Assembly: GCF_000730665.1 (NCBI RefSeq)
Contig: NZ_BBIV01000037.1
Location: 1 to 59,730 of the forward strand
Source of the DNA: Pseudomonas plecoglossicida NBRC 103162 = DSM 15088
Lineage (GTDB): Bacteria; Pseudomonadota; Gammaproteobacteria; Pseudomonadales; Pseudomonadaceae
Length of the DNA: 59,730 nucleotides
Direction of reading: 5' to 3'
Positions 16,385 through 24,113 of this stretch are shown in pieces (position 1 is the stretch's first letter; each line of letters begins with the position of its first letter). The translations under genes were made by a program, and so were the position numbers. The notes under the pieces are model-generated. The model was not told the DNA's origin. It ran no database searches and worked only from the letters and a program-made list of their open reading frames with translations.

Positions 16385-17152
16385 ATGCGGGCAGGCGCGA
16401 AGTGGGCGCAGGGTGTGTTCGGGTTACTGATGATGGCGAGCCTGCCGGCAGGGGCCGCCACCTCGGTGCTGATATGGCCCATCGACCCGGTGCTGGAGGC
16501 CGACCAGAAGGCCGGTGCCTTGTGGCTGGAGAATCGCGGCACGGCCCCGGCCAGCCTGCAGGTGCGGGTCTTCGCCTGGCGCCAGGGCGATTATCAGGAG
16601 CAGTTCCAGGCACAGCGCGAGATCATCGGCAGCCCGCCGGTGGCGACCATCGCCCCGGGGCAGAAGCAGTTGATCCGCCTGACCCGCACGGCCAGTTCGC
16701 CTGCCGGTCAGGAGCAGGCCTATCGCATCATCATCGATGAAATCCCCTCGCCACTGCCGGCCGATACCGGCAATCAAGGCACCAGCGCCGCGATTCGCCT
16801 GCAGATGCGCTATTCGGTGCCGCTGTTCGTGTACGGCGAAGGCCTGTGGGGCAAGCCGGACCCGGAGGGCAAGCGCAACGCCAGTGGCGTCGGCAAGCCG
16901 CAATTGAGCTGGCACCCGGTGACCGTGCAGGGCAAGCCCTATGTCGAACTGCGTAACAGTGGCCCGGTGCATGCGCGCCTGACCGATGTGGTAGTGGAGC
17001 AGGGCGGCCAGGCCAAACCGCTGGCCGAAGGGTTGCTGGGTTATGTGCTGCCCGGTGCCAGCATGCGCTGGCCGGCCCCGGCGGCCAGCGGGGTGCTCAA
17101 GGGCAGGGTGAACGGCCAGGAGGCGGCCGAAGCGATCCGCCAAGGACAATGA
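16385..17152 (+). CDS. Periplasmic pilus chaperone (PapD/CsuC-like)
   Basis: 255 aa. Signal peptide to about residue 25 (AGA-AT), then the two Ig-like domains of a usher-pathway chaperone. These include the SVLIWPIDP first strand, the SLQVRVFAWR strand, the PPVATIAPGQKQLIRLTR G1-edge region and the YRIIIDEIP motif. The SD is AAGGAG. It caps pilin subunits in the periplasm by donor-strand complementation and delivers them to the usher encoded next. The sequence fits the archaic (Csu/sigma) clade. Confidence 0.93.
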   Translation: MRAGAKWAQGVFGLLMMASLPAGAATSVLIWPIDPVLEADQKAGALWLENRGTAPASLQVRVFAWRQGDYQEQFQAQREIIGSPPVATIAPGQKQLIRLTRTASSPAGQEQAYRIIIDEIPSPLPADTGNQGTSAAIRLQMRYSVPLFVYGEGLWGKPDPEGKRNASGVGKPQLSWHPVTVQGKPYVELRNSGPVHARLTDVVVEQGGQAKPLAEGLLGYVLPGASMRWPAPAASGVLKGRVNGQEAAEAIRQGQ

Positions 17153-17221
17153 GACCGATTGCGCATGAAGGTCTGGGGCCACGGAGGACCCGACAATGGC
17201 CGCAGTCCCAGGGTGAAAGGG

Positions 17222-19558
17222 ATGTCGCGGGCGAGCCGACGCTGGTGCCTTGGGCTGGCCTTGCTGGGCTCGGGTCTGGTGCTGGCCGACGACCTGCCGC
17301 CGCCACCCACCGAGTCCGCGGCCATCGCCGACGCCACGCTGTACCTCGACCTGCTGGTGAACCAGGTGCCCAAGGCTGAGCTGGTGCCGGTGCAGCAGCG
17401 GGCCGGGCACTTGTTCCTGGACAGCGAGGTGCTGCGCGCAGCGGGCATCCAGTTGCCGGGCGATCCCCACGGCGAAGTCGCACTCGATCAGCTCGACGGC
17501 CTGCACAGCGACTACGACAGCCCCAACCAGCGCCTGCTGCTGCAGGTCCCTGCGGCCTGGCTGCCGGACCAGCAGGTCGGCGATCGCAACCTGTATCCGC
17601 CCAGCGCTGCGCGCAGCAGCTTCGGCGCCCTGTTCAACTACGACCTGTACCTCAATGACACCGATGACGGCGGCAGCTACCTGGCTGCCTGGAACGAACT
17701 GCGGCTGTTCGACAGCTGGGGCACCTTTTCCACCACGGGCCAGTGGCGCCAGTCGTTCAATGGCGCACCCGGCGACGACAGCCACCAGGGCTTCCTACGG
17801 TACGACAGCACCTGGCGCTTTACCGACGAGCAGCGCCTGCTGACCTATGAAGCGGGCGACGTGGTGACCGGGGCCTTGCCCTGGACCAGCTCGGTGCGGG
17901 TCGGTGGCCTGCAGCTGTCGCGTGATTTCGCTGCCCGCCCGGACCTGGTCACCTATCCGTTGCCGGCATTCGCCGGCGAGGCCGCCGTGCCGACTTCGCT
18001 GGACCTGTTCATCAATGGCTACAAGTCCAGTTCCACCGAACTGCAACCGGGCCCCTACACCCTGACCAACGTGCCGTTCATCAACGGTGCCGGCGAGGCG
18101 GTGGTGGTCACCACCGATGCCTTGGGCCGCCAGGTGTCCACCACCTTGCCGTTCTATGTCACCAGCAGCCTGCTGCAAAAAGGCCTGTCGGACTTCTCGG
18201 TGGCCGCCGGCAGCCTGCGCCGCGACTACGCCGTCGAGGACTTCAGTTATGGTCCCGGTGTCGCCTCGGCCAACCTGCGCCACGGCATCAGCGACTTCTT
18301 CACCCTGGAAAGCCACGTCGAAACGGCCGAATCCCTGGTGCTCGGCGGCCTGGGCGGCAACATGCGCCTGGGAAACTTCGGCGTGCTCAATGCCGCCCTG
18401 GCGCAGAGCCAGTTCGACGGCGACAACGGTCACCAGGTTGCCCTTGGCTACCAGTACAACAGCCAGCGCATCGGCTTCAGCTACCAACGCCTGCAGCGCT
18501 ACGGCGACTATGCCGACCTGAGCCGGGTCGACACCCCCGAGATACAGCTGAGCCAGCGCAGCGAGCAAGTGACCGTGAGCCTCAACCTCGACCGCTACGG
18601 CAGCCTCGGCGCGGGCTATTTCGACGTGCGCGCCGGCGACGGCACGCGCACTCGGCTGATCAACCTGAGCTGGAGCAAACCGCTGTGGGGCAACAGCAGC
18701 GTGTACCTCTCGGCCAACCGCGAGGTCGGCGACAGCCAGTGGGCGGTGCAGGCGCAGCTGGTGATTCCGTTCGATTTCAACGGCACCCTGGCCGTGGGCG
18801 TGGAGCGCACCCAGGACGGCGAAGACCTGCAGCGGGTCAACTACAGCCGTGCGGTGCCGGTGGGGGCGGGCGTCGGCTACAACCTCGGCTATGCCATCGG
18901 CAGCGACCGCGATGCCTACCGCCAGGCCGACGTCACCTGGCGCCTGCAGTCGGTGCAACTGCAGGCTGGCGTGTACGGCAACAGTGGCGAGATGACCCGT
19001 TGGGCCGATGCCAGCGGCTCGCTGGTATGGATGGACGCCGGCGTGTTCGCCGCCAATCGGATCGACGATGCCTTCGTCGTCGTCAGCACCGACGGTTATG
19101 CCGATGTACCGGTGCGCTACGAGAACCAGGAGATCGGCCGCACCGACGACGGTGGGCACCTGCTGGTGCCGTACAGCAGCGGCTACTATCGCGGCAAGTA
19201 TGAAATCGACCCGATGGACCTGCCGCCCGATGTGCTGGCCCCGGAAATCGAGCAGCGCGTGGCCGTGCGCCGTGGCAGTGGTTACCTGCTGGAGTTCCCG
19301 CTCAAGCGCGTGCTGGCGGCCAGCATCGAGTTGGTCGATGGCAGCCAGCAGCCGCTGAAGCTGGGCAGCCAGGTGACTCATCAGGAAAGCGGCAGTCAGG
19401 CCGTGGTGGGCTGGGACGGGCTGGTGTACCTGGAAAACCTGGCGTCACACAACCGCCTGCAGGTGGCAATCGAAGGGGGTGGGCAGTGCCAGGTCGAATT
19501 CGATATGCCGCCAGCGCAGGGCTCGATTCCGTTGATCGGCCCGCTGGTGTGTCGATGA
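17222..19558 (+). CDS. Outer-membrane usher (CsuD/FimD-like)
   Basis: 778 aa from ATG 17222, chosen because a signal peptide (SRRWCLGLALLGSGLVLA) starts there and AGGG lies upstream; in-frame ATG 17165 and TTG 17159 are alternatives. After the N-terminal periplasmic domain it has the 24-strand pore region, including LPFYVTSSLLQKGLSDFSV and GNFGVLNAALAQSQ, a plug segment, and C-terminal domains with IPLIGPLVC at the end. It forms the secretion and assembly pore. The stop overlaps the tip gene start (ATGA). Confidence 0.94.
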   Translation: MSRASRRWCLGLALLGSGLVLADDLPPPPTESAAIADATLYLDLLVNQVPKAELVPVQQRAGHLFLDSEVLRAAGIQLPGDPHGEVALDQLDGLHSDYDSPNQRLLLQVPAAWLPDQQVGDRNLYPPSAARSSFGALFNYDLYLNDTDDGGSYLAAWNELRLFDSWGTFSTTGQWRQSFNGAPGDDSHQGFLRYDSTWRFTDEQRLLTYEAGDVVTGALPWTSSVRVGGLQLSRDFAARPDLVTYPLPAFAGEAAVPTSLDLFINGYKSSSTELQPGPYTLTNVPFINGAGEAVVVTTDALGRQVSTTLPFYVTSSLLQKGLSDFSVAAGSLRRDYAVEDFSYGPGVASANLRHGISDFFTLESHVETAESLVLGGLGGNMRLGNFGVLNAALAQSQFDGDNGHQVALGYQYNSQRIGFSYQRLQRYGDYADLSRVDTPEIQLSQRSEQVTVSLNLDRYGSLGAGYFDVRAGDGTRTRLINLSWSKPLWGNSSVYLSANREVGDSQWAVQAQLVIPFDFNGTLAVGVERTQDGEDLQRVNYSRAVPVGAGVGYNLGYAIGSDRDAYRQADVTWRLQSVQLQAGVYGNSGEMTRWADASGSLVWMDAGVFAANRIDDAFVVVSTDGYADVPVRYENQEIGRTDDGGHLLVPYSSGYYRGKYEIDPMDLPPDVLAPEIEQRVAVRRGSGYLLEFPLKRVLAASIELVDGSQQPLKLGSQVTHQESGSQAVVGWDGLVYLENLASHNRLQVAIEGGGQCQVEFDMPPAQGSIPLIGPLVCR

Positions 19559-20526
19559 GAGGGGTTGCGCGGGCTGTCCTGGCGGGGCTTGTGCTGCTGC
19601 CGATAGGCTCGGCGTGGGCGCTGTGCTCATCGGTTGCAACCGCCCCGGCAGGGTTCGGCACGCTCAGCTCGACCGTGGTGCGGACCACCGTGCAAAACGC
19701 TTCCAGCATAAACTCCGGGCTGCAATGCACGGGTTCGTTGCTCACGCTGCTCAGCTCGGGCGACCATTTCTACGCCACCATCACCTCCAGCACCGCCGGC
19801 CTGGTGGGCCCGACGGGCGATGTGATCGGCTACACCCTGTACGCCGACAACAGCACCAACTTCCCGATCAGCCGCGGCGTGGCATTCGACTTCGCCCGCA
19901 ATGGCATTCTCGACCTGCTCGGTCTGCTCAATGGCACCACGCCCAAGGCCGTGCCGCTCTACCTGCGCACGCAGATCGGCAGCAATGTGGCGGCAGGCGT
20001 GTATCGCGAAACCCTGCAGGTGTTCTGGGACTGGAACTACTGCTCGGGGATTGGCATCGGCAGCATCTGCCTGGGCCGCGACATCGGCTCCGGCACCAAG
20101 ACCCTGAGCGTCACCCTGACGGTGACCAACGACTGCCAGATCACCACGCCCAACATCAATTTCGCCAGTGCACCGGTGGTGGCCGGGTTCGGTACGGTGA
20201 ACCAGAGCGTGAGCCTGTCGTGCACCAAGGGCAGCAGCTACACGGTGGGGCTGGATGACGGGCAGAACGCTGCGGGCGGGCGCCGCAGGATGAAGTCCGG
20301 TGCCAACAACTACCTGGCCTACGACATCTTCAAGAGCGCCGGTGCCGTGCGCTGGGGCTCGGTCAGCAGTGCGCGGCGTGCCAGCAGCGACGCCGATGTG
20401 AACCCCGGGGCAGGGACCGGGACGGGTAGCCAGGTGTTCAACTACAACGCCAAGGTCTACACCGACCAGGCGACGCCGCCGGCGGCGAGCTATTCCGACT
20501 CGGTGATACTGGACGTGCAGTTCTGA
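19555..20526 (+). CDS. Two-domain SCPU tip adhesin (CsuE-like)
   Basis: 323 aa from the ATG overlapping the usher stop. A signal peptide (to SAWA, about residue 22) is followed by two SCPU-like domains, about 25-165 and 175-323. Each has a cysteine pair, and the second has LDDGQNAAGGRRRM and YDIFKS. In Csu pili the two-domain protein is the tip adhesin, with the N-terminal domain binding surfaces through hydrophobic loops. The last position in the operon, after the usher, matches csuE. The adhesive specificity is unknown. Confidence 0.88.
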   Translation: MRGVARAVLAGLVLLPIGSAWALCSSVATAPAGFGTLSSTVVRTTVQNASSINSGLQCTGSLLTLLSSGDHFYATITSSTAGLVGPTGDVIGYTLYADNSTNFPISRGVAFDFARNGILDLLGLLNGTTPKAVPLYLRTQIGSNVAAGVYRETLQVFWDWNYCSGIGIGSICLGRDIGSGTKTLSVTLTVTNDCQITTPNINFASAPVVAGFGTVNQSVSLSCTKGSSYTVGLDDGQNAAGGRRRMKSGANNYLAYDIFKSAGAVRWGSVSSARRASSDADVNPGAGTGTGSQVFNYNAKVYTDQATPPAASYSDSVILDVQF

Positions 20527-20540
20527 ACGGGATTAGTGTG

Positions 20541-20624
20541 GCCCTCATCGCCGGCAAGCCGGCTCCCACATGGCATTGACAGCTGTGCTCCCCTTGTGGG
20601 AGCCGGCTTGCCGGCGATGAGGCC
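20541..20624. repeat. Inverted REP pair between convergent genes
   Basis: Two REP arms (CCTCATCGCCGGCAAGCCGG and its reverse complement) about 25 bp apart, between the convergent pilus operon and M14 peptidase gene. Confidence 0.88.
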
Positions 20625-20631
20625 TGTAGCA

Positions 20632-21780
20632 TCAGCGCAAATCACCAGCCATCTTCAACAACGTCTCCAGCACAGCCCCGGCCAGCGCCTTCGACCGTTC
20701 CCCCGACCACCCGGTGACCGGGTCGGGCGCATCGTCATGGTCCTTGAACGGCATCTCCAGGGTCAGCGACAGGCAGTCATGCGCCATCCCCACCGCGTTG
20801 CACGCCAGCGTGGTATTGGCCTGCCCCGGCTCATCGCGGGTGTAGCCATATTGCGTCTGGAAGTCCGGCGTCAGGCTGCACAAGGTGCTGCGAAACTGTT
20901 CCTCCAGCTTGGCCAGTCGCGGCGTATACCCCGGGTTGCCCTCGCACGCCGCCGTGAACACATGGGGGATTTCCTCATCCCCATGCACATCGATGAATGC
21001 ATCCACCCCGTACTGTTTCATCTGCGCCTGAGCGAAGAACACCTCAGGGCTCGCCTCGACACTGGCGTCCTGCCAGGCCCGGTTGAGGTCCTTGCCCTTG
21101 AAGTTGGTACGCAGGTGGCCGAGGAAGGCGCCATCAGGGTTCATGTTCGGGATCAGGTACAGGTCGGCTTTTTCCAGCAGCTTCTGCACGGTCGCATCAT
21201 TGGCCTGCAAGCGGTCGATCACCCCCTCCATGAACCACTCGGCCATGTGTTCGCCCGGGTGCTGCTGGGCAATCAGCCATAGCTTGCGCTTGCCCGCAGC
21301 GCCGTCACCTGCGCGCAGCAGCGGGATATCCCGACCCTGCACGCTGCGCCCGTGGGCCAGTAGCTCGACGCCCGGAATCTGCTGTGCACGCTCGATCAGC
21401 TGGTTGTGGCGTGCGCGCGGATAAGGCTCGAAGTAGGCGAACCAGATCTGCTCTTGCTGCGCCTCGATCTCGAACGACAGCGCCTGGCCGTCGAACTGGC
21501 TGGGCACGCGGAACCAGGACTTCTGGTCGTAGGACGCCACGGCGTTGTAGCCGGTCCAGGCGTTCTTGTAGGAAGACTCGCTGGCGTTGTCCAGGCTGAA
21601 ACGGTGGCGCTGGCCCGGGGTGAGGCCACCGACCTTGAAGTGGAACCACTGGTAGTGGCCGCTGTGAGTGTCCGGGCGGATGGCCAGGTGGACATCGGAC
21701 GGGTTGCTGGCGTCGAGGACCTGAATGTTGCCGGAGTCGAAGTCACAGTCGATCTGCAGGGGGGACAGCGTCACGGTCAT
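20632..21780 (-). CDS. M14-family zinc carboxypeptidase (cytosolic carboxypeptidase-like)
   Basis: 382 aa from ATG 21780, which has GGAG upstream; the longer frame to 21846 has no leader. An N-terminal beta-sandwich domain (about 1-125) precedes the M14 catalytic domain. The zinc ligands H174 and E177 lie in the QHPGEH motif and H266 in FIDVHGDEE; the catalytic glutamate is E342 in SLTLEMPFKD. The N-domain plus catalytic order matches the CCP/M14D-type peptidases that trim C-terminal residues, often acidic ones. No signal peptide, so cytoplasmic. The substrate in bacteria is unknown. Single-gene unit. Confidence 0.9.
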   Translation of the reverse strand: MTVTLSPLQIDCDFDSGNIQVLDASNPSDVHLAIRPDTHSGHYQWFHFKVGGLTPGQRHRFSLDNASESSYKNAWTGYNAVASYDQKSWFRVPSQFDGQALSFEIEAQQEQIWFAYFEPYPRARHNQLIERAQQIPGVELLAHGRSVQGRDIPLLRAGDGAAGKRKLWLIAQQHPGEHMAEWFMEGVIDRLQANDATVQKLLEKADLYLIPNMNPDGAFLGHLRTNFKGKDLNRAWQDASVEASPEVFFAQAQMKQYGVDAFIDVHGDEEIPHVFTAACEGNPGYTPRLAKLEEQFRSTLCSLTPDFQTQYGYTRDEPGQANTTLACNAVGMAHDCLSLTLEMPFKDHDDAPDPVTGWSGERSKALAGAVLETLLKMAGDLR

Positions 21781-21921
21781 TGGCGGGCTCCTTGGGAATT
21801 GTTGTGGGGCTACTGTACACCGCTTGATACTCAAGCTCTGTACCAAATCCCAAAAATGCCAAGTTACCCCAACGTATGAAACCGCTACGCGTCGTGCGGG
21901 CCCGATTGGCAGTTTTGCTAT

Positions 21922-22437
21922 TCAGGCCCAATAGCCAAACAGCAATAGCGCCGCAACGCCCAAACCAACAGCAACCGAACACCCACCCAACGAAATCGCC
22001 GCACGCCCTTGCCGATACCAGCCATCGCGCCCCAGCTCACGCGCCGGTGCAAGCAGGCTGCGCCAGCGCAATTCGGTGTCATGGAATGCCTGCAGGTGCG
22101 CAGGGTCTGCATCCAGCCAGCGGCGAAAATCGATGCGTTCGCAGGAGGTCACCTCGGGGCTTTGCAACCGTACATACCATTGCCCGGCCACGCTGGCCAG
22201 CGAATCTCCCTGGGGGCGTGCCGTCTGCAAGGCCTGGTTCATGTGCCGCTCGATGCTTATCAAGGGCAAGTCGAGGCGTGCGGCAATGCTGGCAAAATCC
22301 AGTTGATCGAGACGGTTGAGCAGAAACACCTGCTGCACTCGCCGTGGCAAGCGCTTGAGGCCATGCAGCAGCGCGTGCTCGGCAAACTGCTCGGCCGAGG
22401 GCGTGGGGTGCTCAAGGGGTAGCAGTGCACGGCTCAT
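21922..22437 (-). CDS. Sigma region-4 / FecR N-terminal (DUF4880) fusion protein
   Basis: 171 aa. Residues about 27-72 form an ECF sigma-factor region 4 helix-turn-helix (LKRLPRRVQQVFLL, FASIAARLDLPLISIERHM). Residues about 84-128 match DUF4880, the cytoplasmic N-terminus of FecR-type anti-sigma regulators (AGQWYVRL, RRWLDADPAHLQAF). The last 25 residues are one transmembrane helix. The sigma region 2 needed to bind the -10 element and the FecR periplasmic domain are both missing, so it cannot be a normal sigma or anti-sigma factor. Its promoter carries a Fur-box-like element, and the gene follows PrrF. No FecA-type receptor is adjacent. Confidence 0.8.
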   Translation of the reverse strand: MSRALLPLEHPTPSAEQFAEHALLHGLKRLPRRVQQVFLLNRLDQLDFASIAARLDLPLISIERHMNQALQTARPQGDSLASVAGQWYVRLQSPEVTSCERIDFRRWLDADPAHLQAFHDTELRWRSLLAPARELGRDGWYRQGRAAISLGGCSVAVGLGVAALLLFGYWA

Positions 22438-22494
22438 GGGAAGCTCCTTGCTCGAGAGGGTAGAGGTGGGGGCATCGTCCGTGATGCGGAATCA

Positions 22495-22523
22495 GAATAG
22501 GTGAAACGAGATTGATTCTCAAG
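22495..22523 (-). promoter_or_regulatory. Promoter with Fur-box-like element for the sigma-4/FecR fusion gene
   Basis: Minus strand: -35 TTGAGA (22518-22523), 17-bp spacer, -10 TATTCT (22495-22500). The -35 overlaps TGAGAATCAATCTCG, an imperfect inverted repeat like pseudomonad Fur boxes (GAGAAT-N-ATTCTC). An AAGGAG Shine-Dalgarno follows near 22443-22449. Confidence 0.6.
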
Positions 22524-22618
22524 TACTGATTCCGCAAAGTTTTGTAATGAGCGTTCACGCCCTGACACACTTTTGCTACCATGCCGGCCATCAACGATCT
22601 TCATTAGCCTGAAGAGCC

Positions 22619-22647
22619 AAAAAAAAGACCCGGCAAAAAGCCGGGTC
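22619..22647 (-). terminator. Intrinsic terminator of PrrF
   Basis: Minus strand: an 8-bp perfect stem GACCCGGC/GCCGGGTC around TTTTT, then eight Ts (complement of 22619-22626). Confidence 0.93.
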
Positions 22648-22728
22648 AAAAACCGTGATTAGCCTGATGAGGAGATAATCTGAGAGCGACCTAAGCTCCA
22701 GGTTATCCAGCAGATCTCGCGATCAGCT
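22619..22728 (-). ncRNA. prrF: PrrF iron-responsive small RNA
   Basis: About 110 nt on the minus strand. It carries the conserved PrrF features: the 5' GATCGCGAGATC segment, a TTAGGTCGCTCTCAGATTA block, CTCCTCATCAGGCTAATCACG, and the final GACCCGGC-TTTTT-GCCGGGTC terminator. The start near 22728 is set by the promoter. PrrF RNAs are made under iron starvation and, with Hfq, repress mRNAs for iron-rich proteins (sodB, TCA-cycle enzymes, haem-related genes). This appears to be a single copy, unlike the tandem prrF1-prrF2 of P. aeruginosa; a second copy would lie outside the window. Confidence 0.9.
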
Positions 22729-22734
22729 GAGTGC

Positions 22735-22763
22735 AATAATAATCGTTATCATTTGCCAGTCAA
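22735..22763 (-). promoter_or_regulatory. Fur-controlled promoter of PrrF
   Basis: Minus strand: -35 TTGACT (22758-22763), 16-bp spacer, -10 TATTAT (22736-22741). The 19-bp AATAATAATCGTTATCATT (22735-22753) is a good Fur box and covers the spacer and -10, so iron-loaded Fur should block transcription. Confidence 0.85.
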
Positions 22764-22779
22764 ATGAATTTTCAGTTAT

Positions 22780-22798
22780 CCGGTAAAAAATTTACCGG
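22780..22798. repeat. Perfect inverted repeat between PrrF promoter and DUF6124 gene
   Basis: CCGGTAAA-AAA-TTTACCGG, an 8-bp perfect stem. It has no T-tract on either side; it may act as a weak terminator for the DUF6124 gene read on the minus strand, or as an operator. Confidence 0.5.
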
Positions 22799-22864
22799 AG
22801 CGCTTCCTTGTCCCGGCAATCGGCCTTCTGCCGCAACCCGGCAATCACGTCTCTCCCTTCCTTT

Positions 22865-23182
22865 TCAGCCCTGAACCCCCGTGTTTCCGGCATGCTTGTG
22901 CTCGAGCAGCGCCCGGGCCATGTCCATCATGTGCATCAGCGCGAAGATCAGTTCCCGGGTAGTGCCTTCCTGGTGAATGGCGGTTTCGTGAGCGGTAGCG
23001 GCGGCACAGCGGAGCAGGGCGATGGCGTGTTCCTGTGCCTGTTCGTTGCTGACGCCCTCGTGCAGGGTCCAGATCTTGTTGTATTCGGTGGGGCGGGTAG
23101 GGTTGGGGTTGAGGTAATAGTCGAGGGCGCGGCGGGCGGCTTCGCTGTCGAGATCTGTTACGTCGTTTTTCGGTGGTTTCAT
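22865..23182 (-). CDS. DUF6124 (former DUF3077) family protein
   Basis: 105 aa from ATG 23182. Pattern of the pseudomonad DUF6124 family: an acidic N-terminus, RRALDYYLNP, then an EQAQEHAIALLRCAAATAHE helix and a final helix with LIFALMHMMDMARALLEHK. The longer frame to 23488 runs into the divergent repressor gene and is not credible. Function unknown; the four-helix character recalls small cytosolic response proteins. It is divergent from the S24-type repressor (136-bp gap). Confidence 0.8.
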   Translation of the reverse strand: MKPPKNDVTDLDSEAARRALDYYLNPNPTRPTEYNKIWTLHEGVSNEQAQEHAIALLRCAAATAHETAIHQEGTTRELIFALMHMMDMARALLEHKHAGNTGVQG

Positions 23183-23228
23183 CCTGATACCTGCGCATGC
23201 CAAGAGGGAATAGCTTCTGGTCGAGTCT

Positions 23229-23262
23229 AATACTTGAGGTATTCGAGCGCATTTCGATAAAT
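23229..23262 (+). promoter_or_regulatory. Promoter and possible operator of the S24-type repressor
   Basis: -35 TTGAGG (23234-23239), 17-bp spacer, -10 ATAAAT (23257-23262). The -35 lies inside the inverted repeat AATAC-TTGAG-GTATT (23229-23243), a candidate autorepression operator that would also affect the divergent DUF6124 gene. Confidence 0.45.
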
Positions 23263-23318
23263 AATACTGAATGTTTATTGAGCGTCGGAAGGCAGTCCGT
23301 ATCGTGCCAGCGATGAAT

Positions 23319-23978
23319 ATGGATAAATGGATTGCCCTCGTCCGTGACCGGATGGAGGAGCTGGATATCTCCCAGGAGCAGCTCGCCGAACGCGTTGGGG
23401 TTTCCCAGGGCAGCGTGGGGCACTGGGTGAACAAGCGGCGCCAGCCCAAGGTCGATTCGATGAACCGGGTGTTCGTCGAGTTGGGCATGCCGCATTACCA
23501 CGTCAGCTTGCAGTTGCGCGTCCTTGGGCAGGTAGGTGAAGAAAGCGCCCGCTACGAGATGGATGACGACGACGACGCGATCGACCTGATGCAATACATC
23601 GTGTGCTTCCGTTATCCGGTACTGCATTGGGACGATTTGGCGGGTAGCGAGGCCTGTGATGCGGCCGTTTACGAACAGACCGAGTACCTGGCCCAGGGCA
23701 AGGCGTTCTGGCTGACCGTGGAAAACGATGCGATGAGTGCGCTGAGTGGCCGTAGCGTACCCCAGGGCATGCGCATCCTGGTGGATCCGGGGCTGGAGGC
23801 TGAGCCGGGGCGTCTGGTGATTGCTCGCCAACCCGGCAAGTCGGCGATCTTGCGCGAACTGGGCGAAGAGGGTGGGCAGCGGTACCTGAAGGCGCTGAAC
23901 AGCAGTTATCCGGCGTTGGTATGCGAGGAAGGCTGTGAGTTTCTTGGGGTGGTCGTGCGGGTGCACGGGGTCTTTTAG
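23319..23978 (+). CDS. CI/PrtR-like repressor (XRE HTH plus S24 fold) lacking the autocleavage dyad
   Basis: 219 aa from ATG 23319 (ATG 23313 and 23271 are in frame; none has a good leader). The N-terminal HTH_XRE is at about 1-60 (QEQLAERVGVSQGSVGHWVNKRR). The C-terminal domain aligns with lambda CI through GMRILVDP, EPGRLVIAR, and the end FLGVVVRV. At the catalytic serine position (GNSM in CI) it has NDAM, so Ala138 replaces Ser, and the catalytic lysine is replaced by Arg179. It should therefore not self-cleave with RecA. No phage or pyocin genes lie nearby; it is likely a domesticated regulator. Confidence 0.85.
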   Translation: MDKWIALVRDRMEELDISQEQLAERVGVSQGSVGHWVNKRRQPKVDSMNRVFVELGMPHYHVSLQLRVLGQVGEESARYEMDDDDDAIDLMQYIVCFRYPVLHWDDLAGSEACDAAVYEQTEYLAQGKAFWLTVENDAMSALSGRSVPQGMRILVDPGLEAEPGRLVIARQPGKSAILRELGEEGGQRYLKALNSSYPALVCEEGCEFLGVVVRVHGVF

Positions 23979-24044
23979 ACGGGCCGTTTGCTGTTGTGAT
24001 TGCGTGATGGTTGGAAGGTGTAGGGCAAGAAAGTGTGGGTGGCA

Positions 24045-24082
24045 GTGAGATCGAGCGCCGCCCGCGCGGCGCTCGATCTCAC
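24045..24082. repeat. 16-bp perfect inverted repeat between convergent genes
   Basis: Arms GTGAGATCGAGCGCCG and CGGCGCTCGATCTCAC around CCCGCG. It is unrelated to the REP cores elsewhere. It sits between the convergent repressor gene and liuD and can act as a bidirectional transcript end. The sequence resembles a second dispersed pseudomonad repeat family, but only one copy is in the window. Confidence 0.7.
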
Positions 24083-24113
24083 AAACGCCAAACCCCATCA
24101 GGCGAGCCCTACC

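Noticed and set aside
22865..24098. 417-residue minus-strand frame across the repressor gene
   Set aside because: The plus-strand XRE/S24 protein has clear homology; the minus frame shows only the short DUF6124-overlapping composition in another register.
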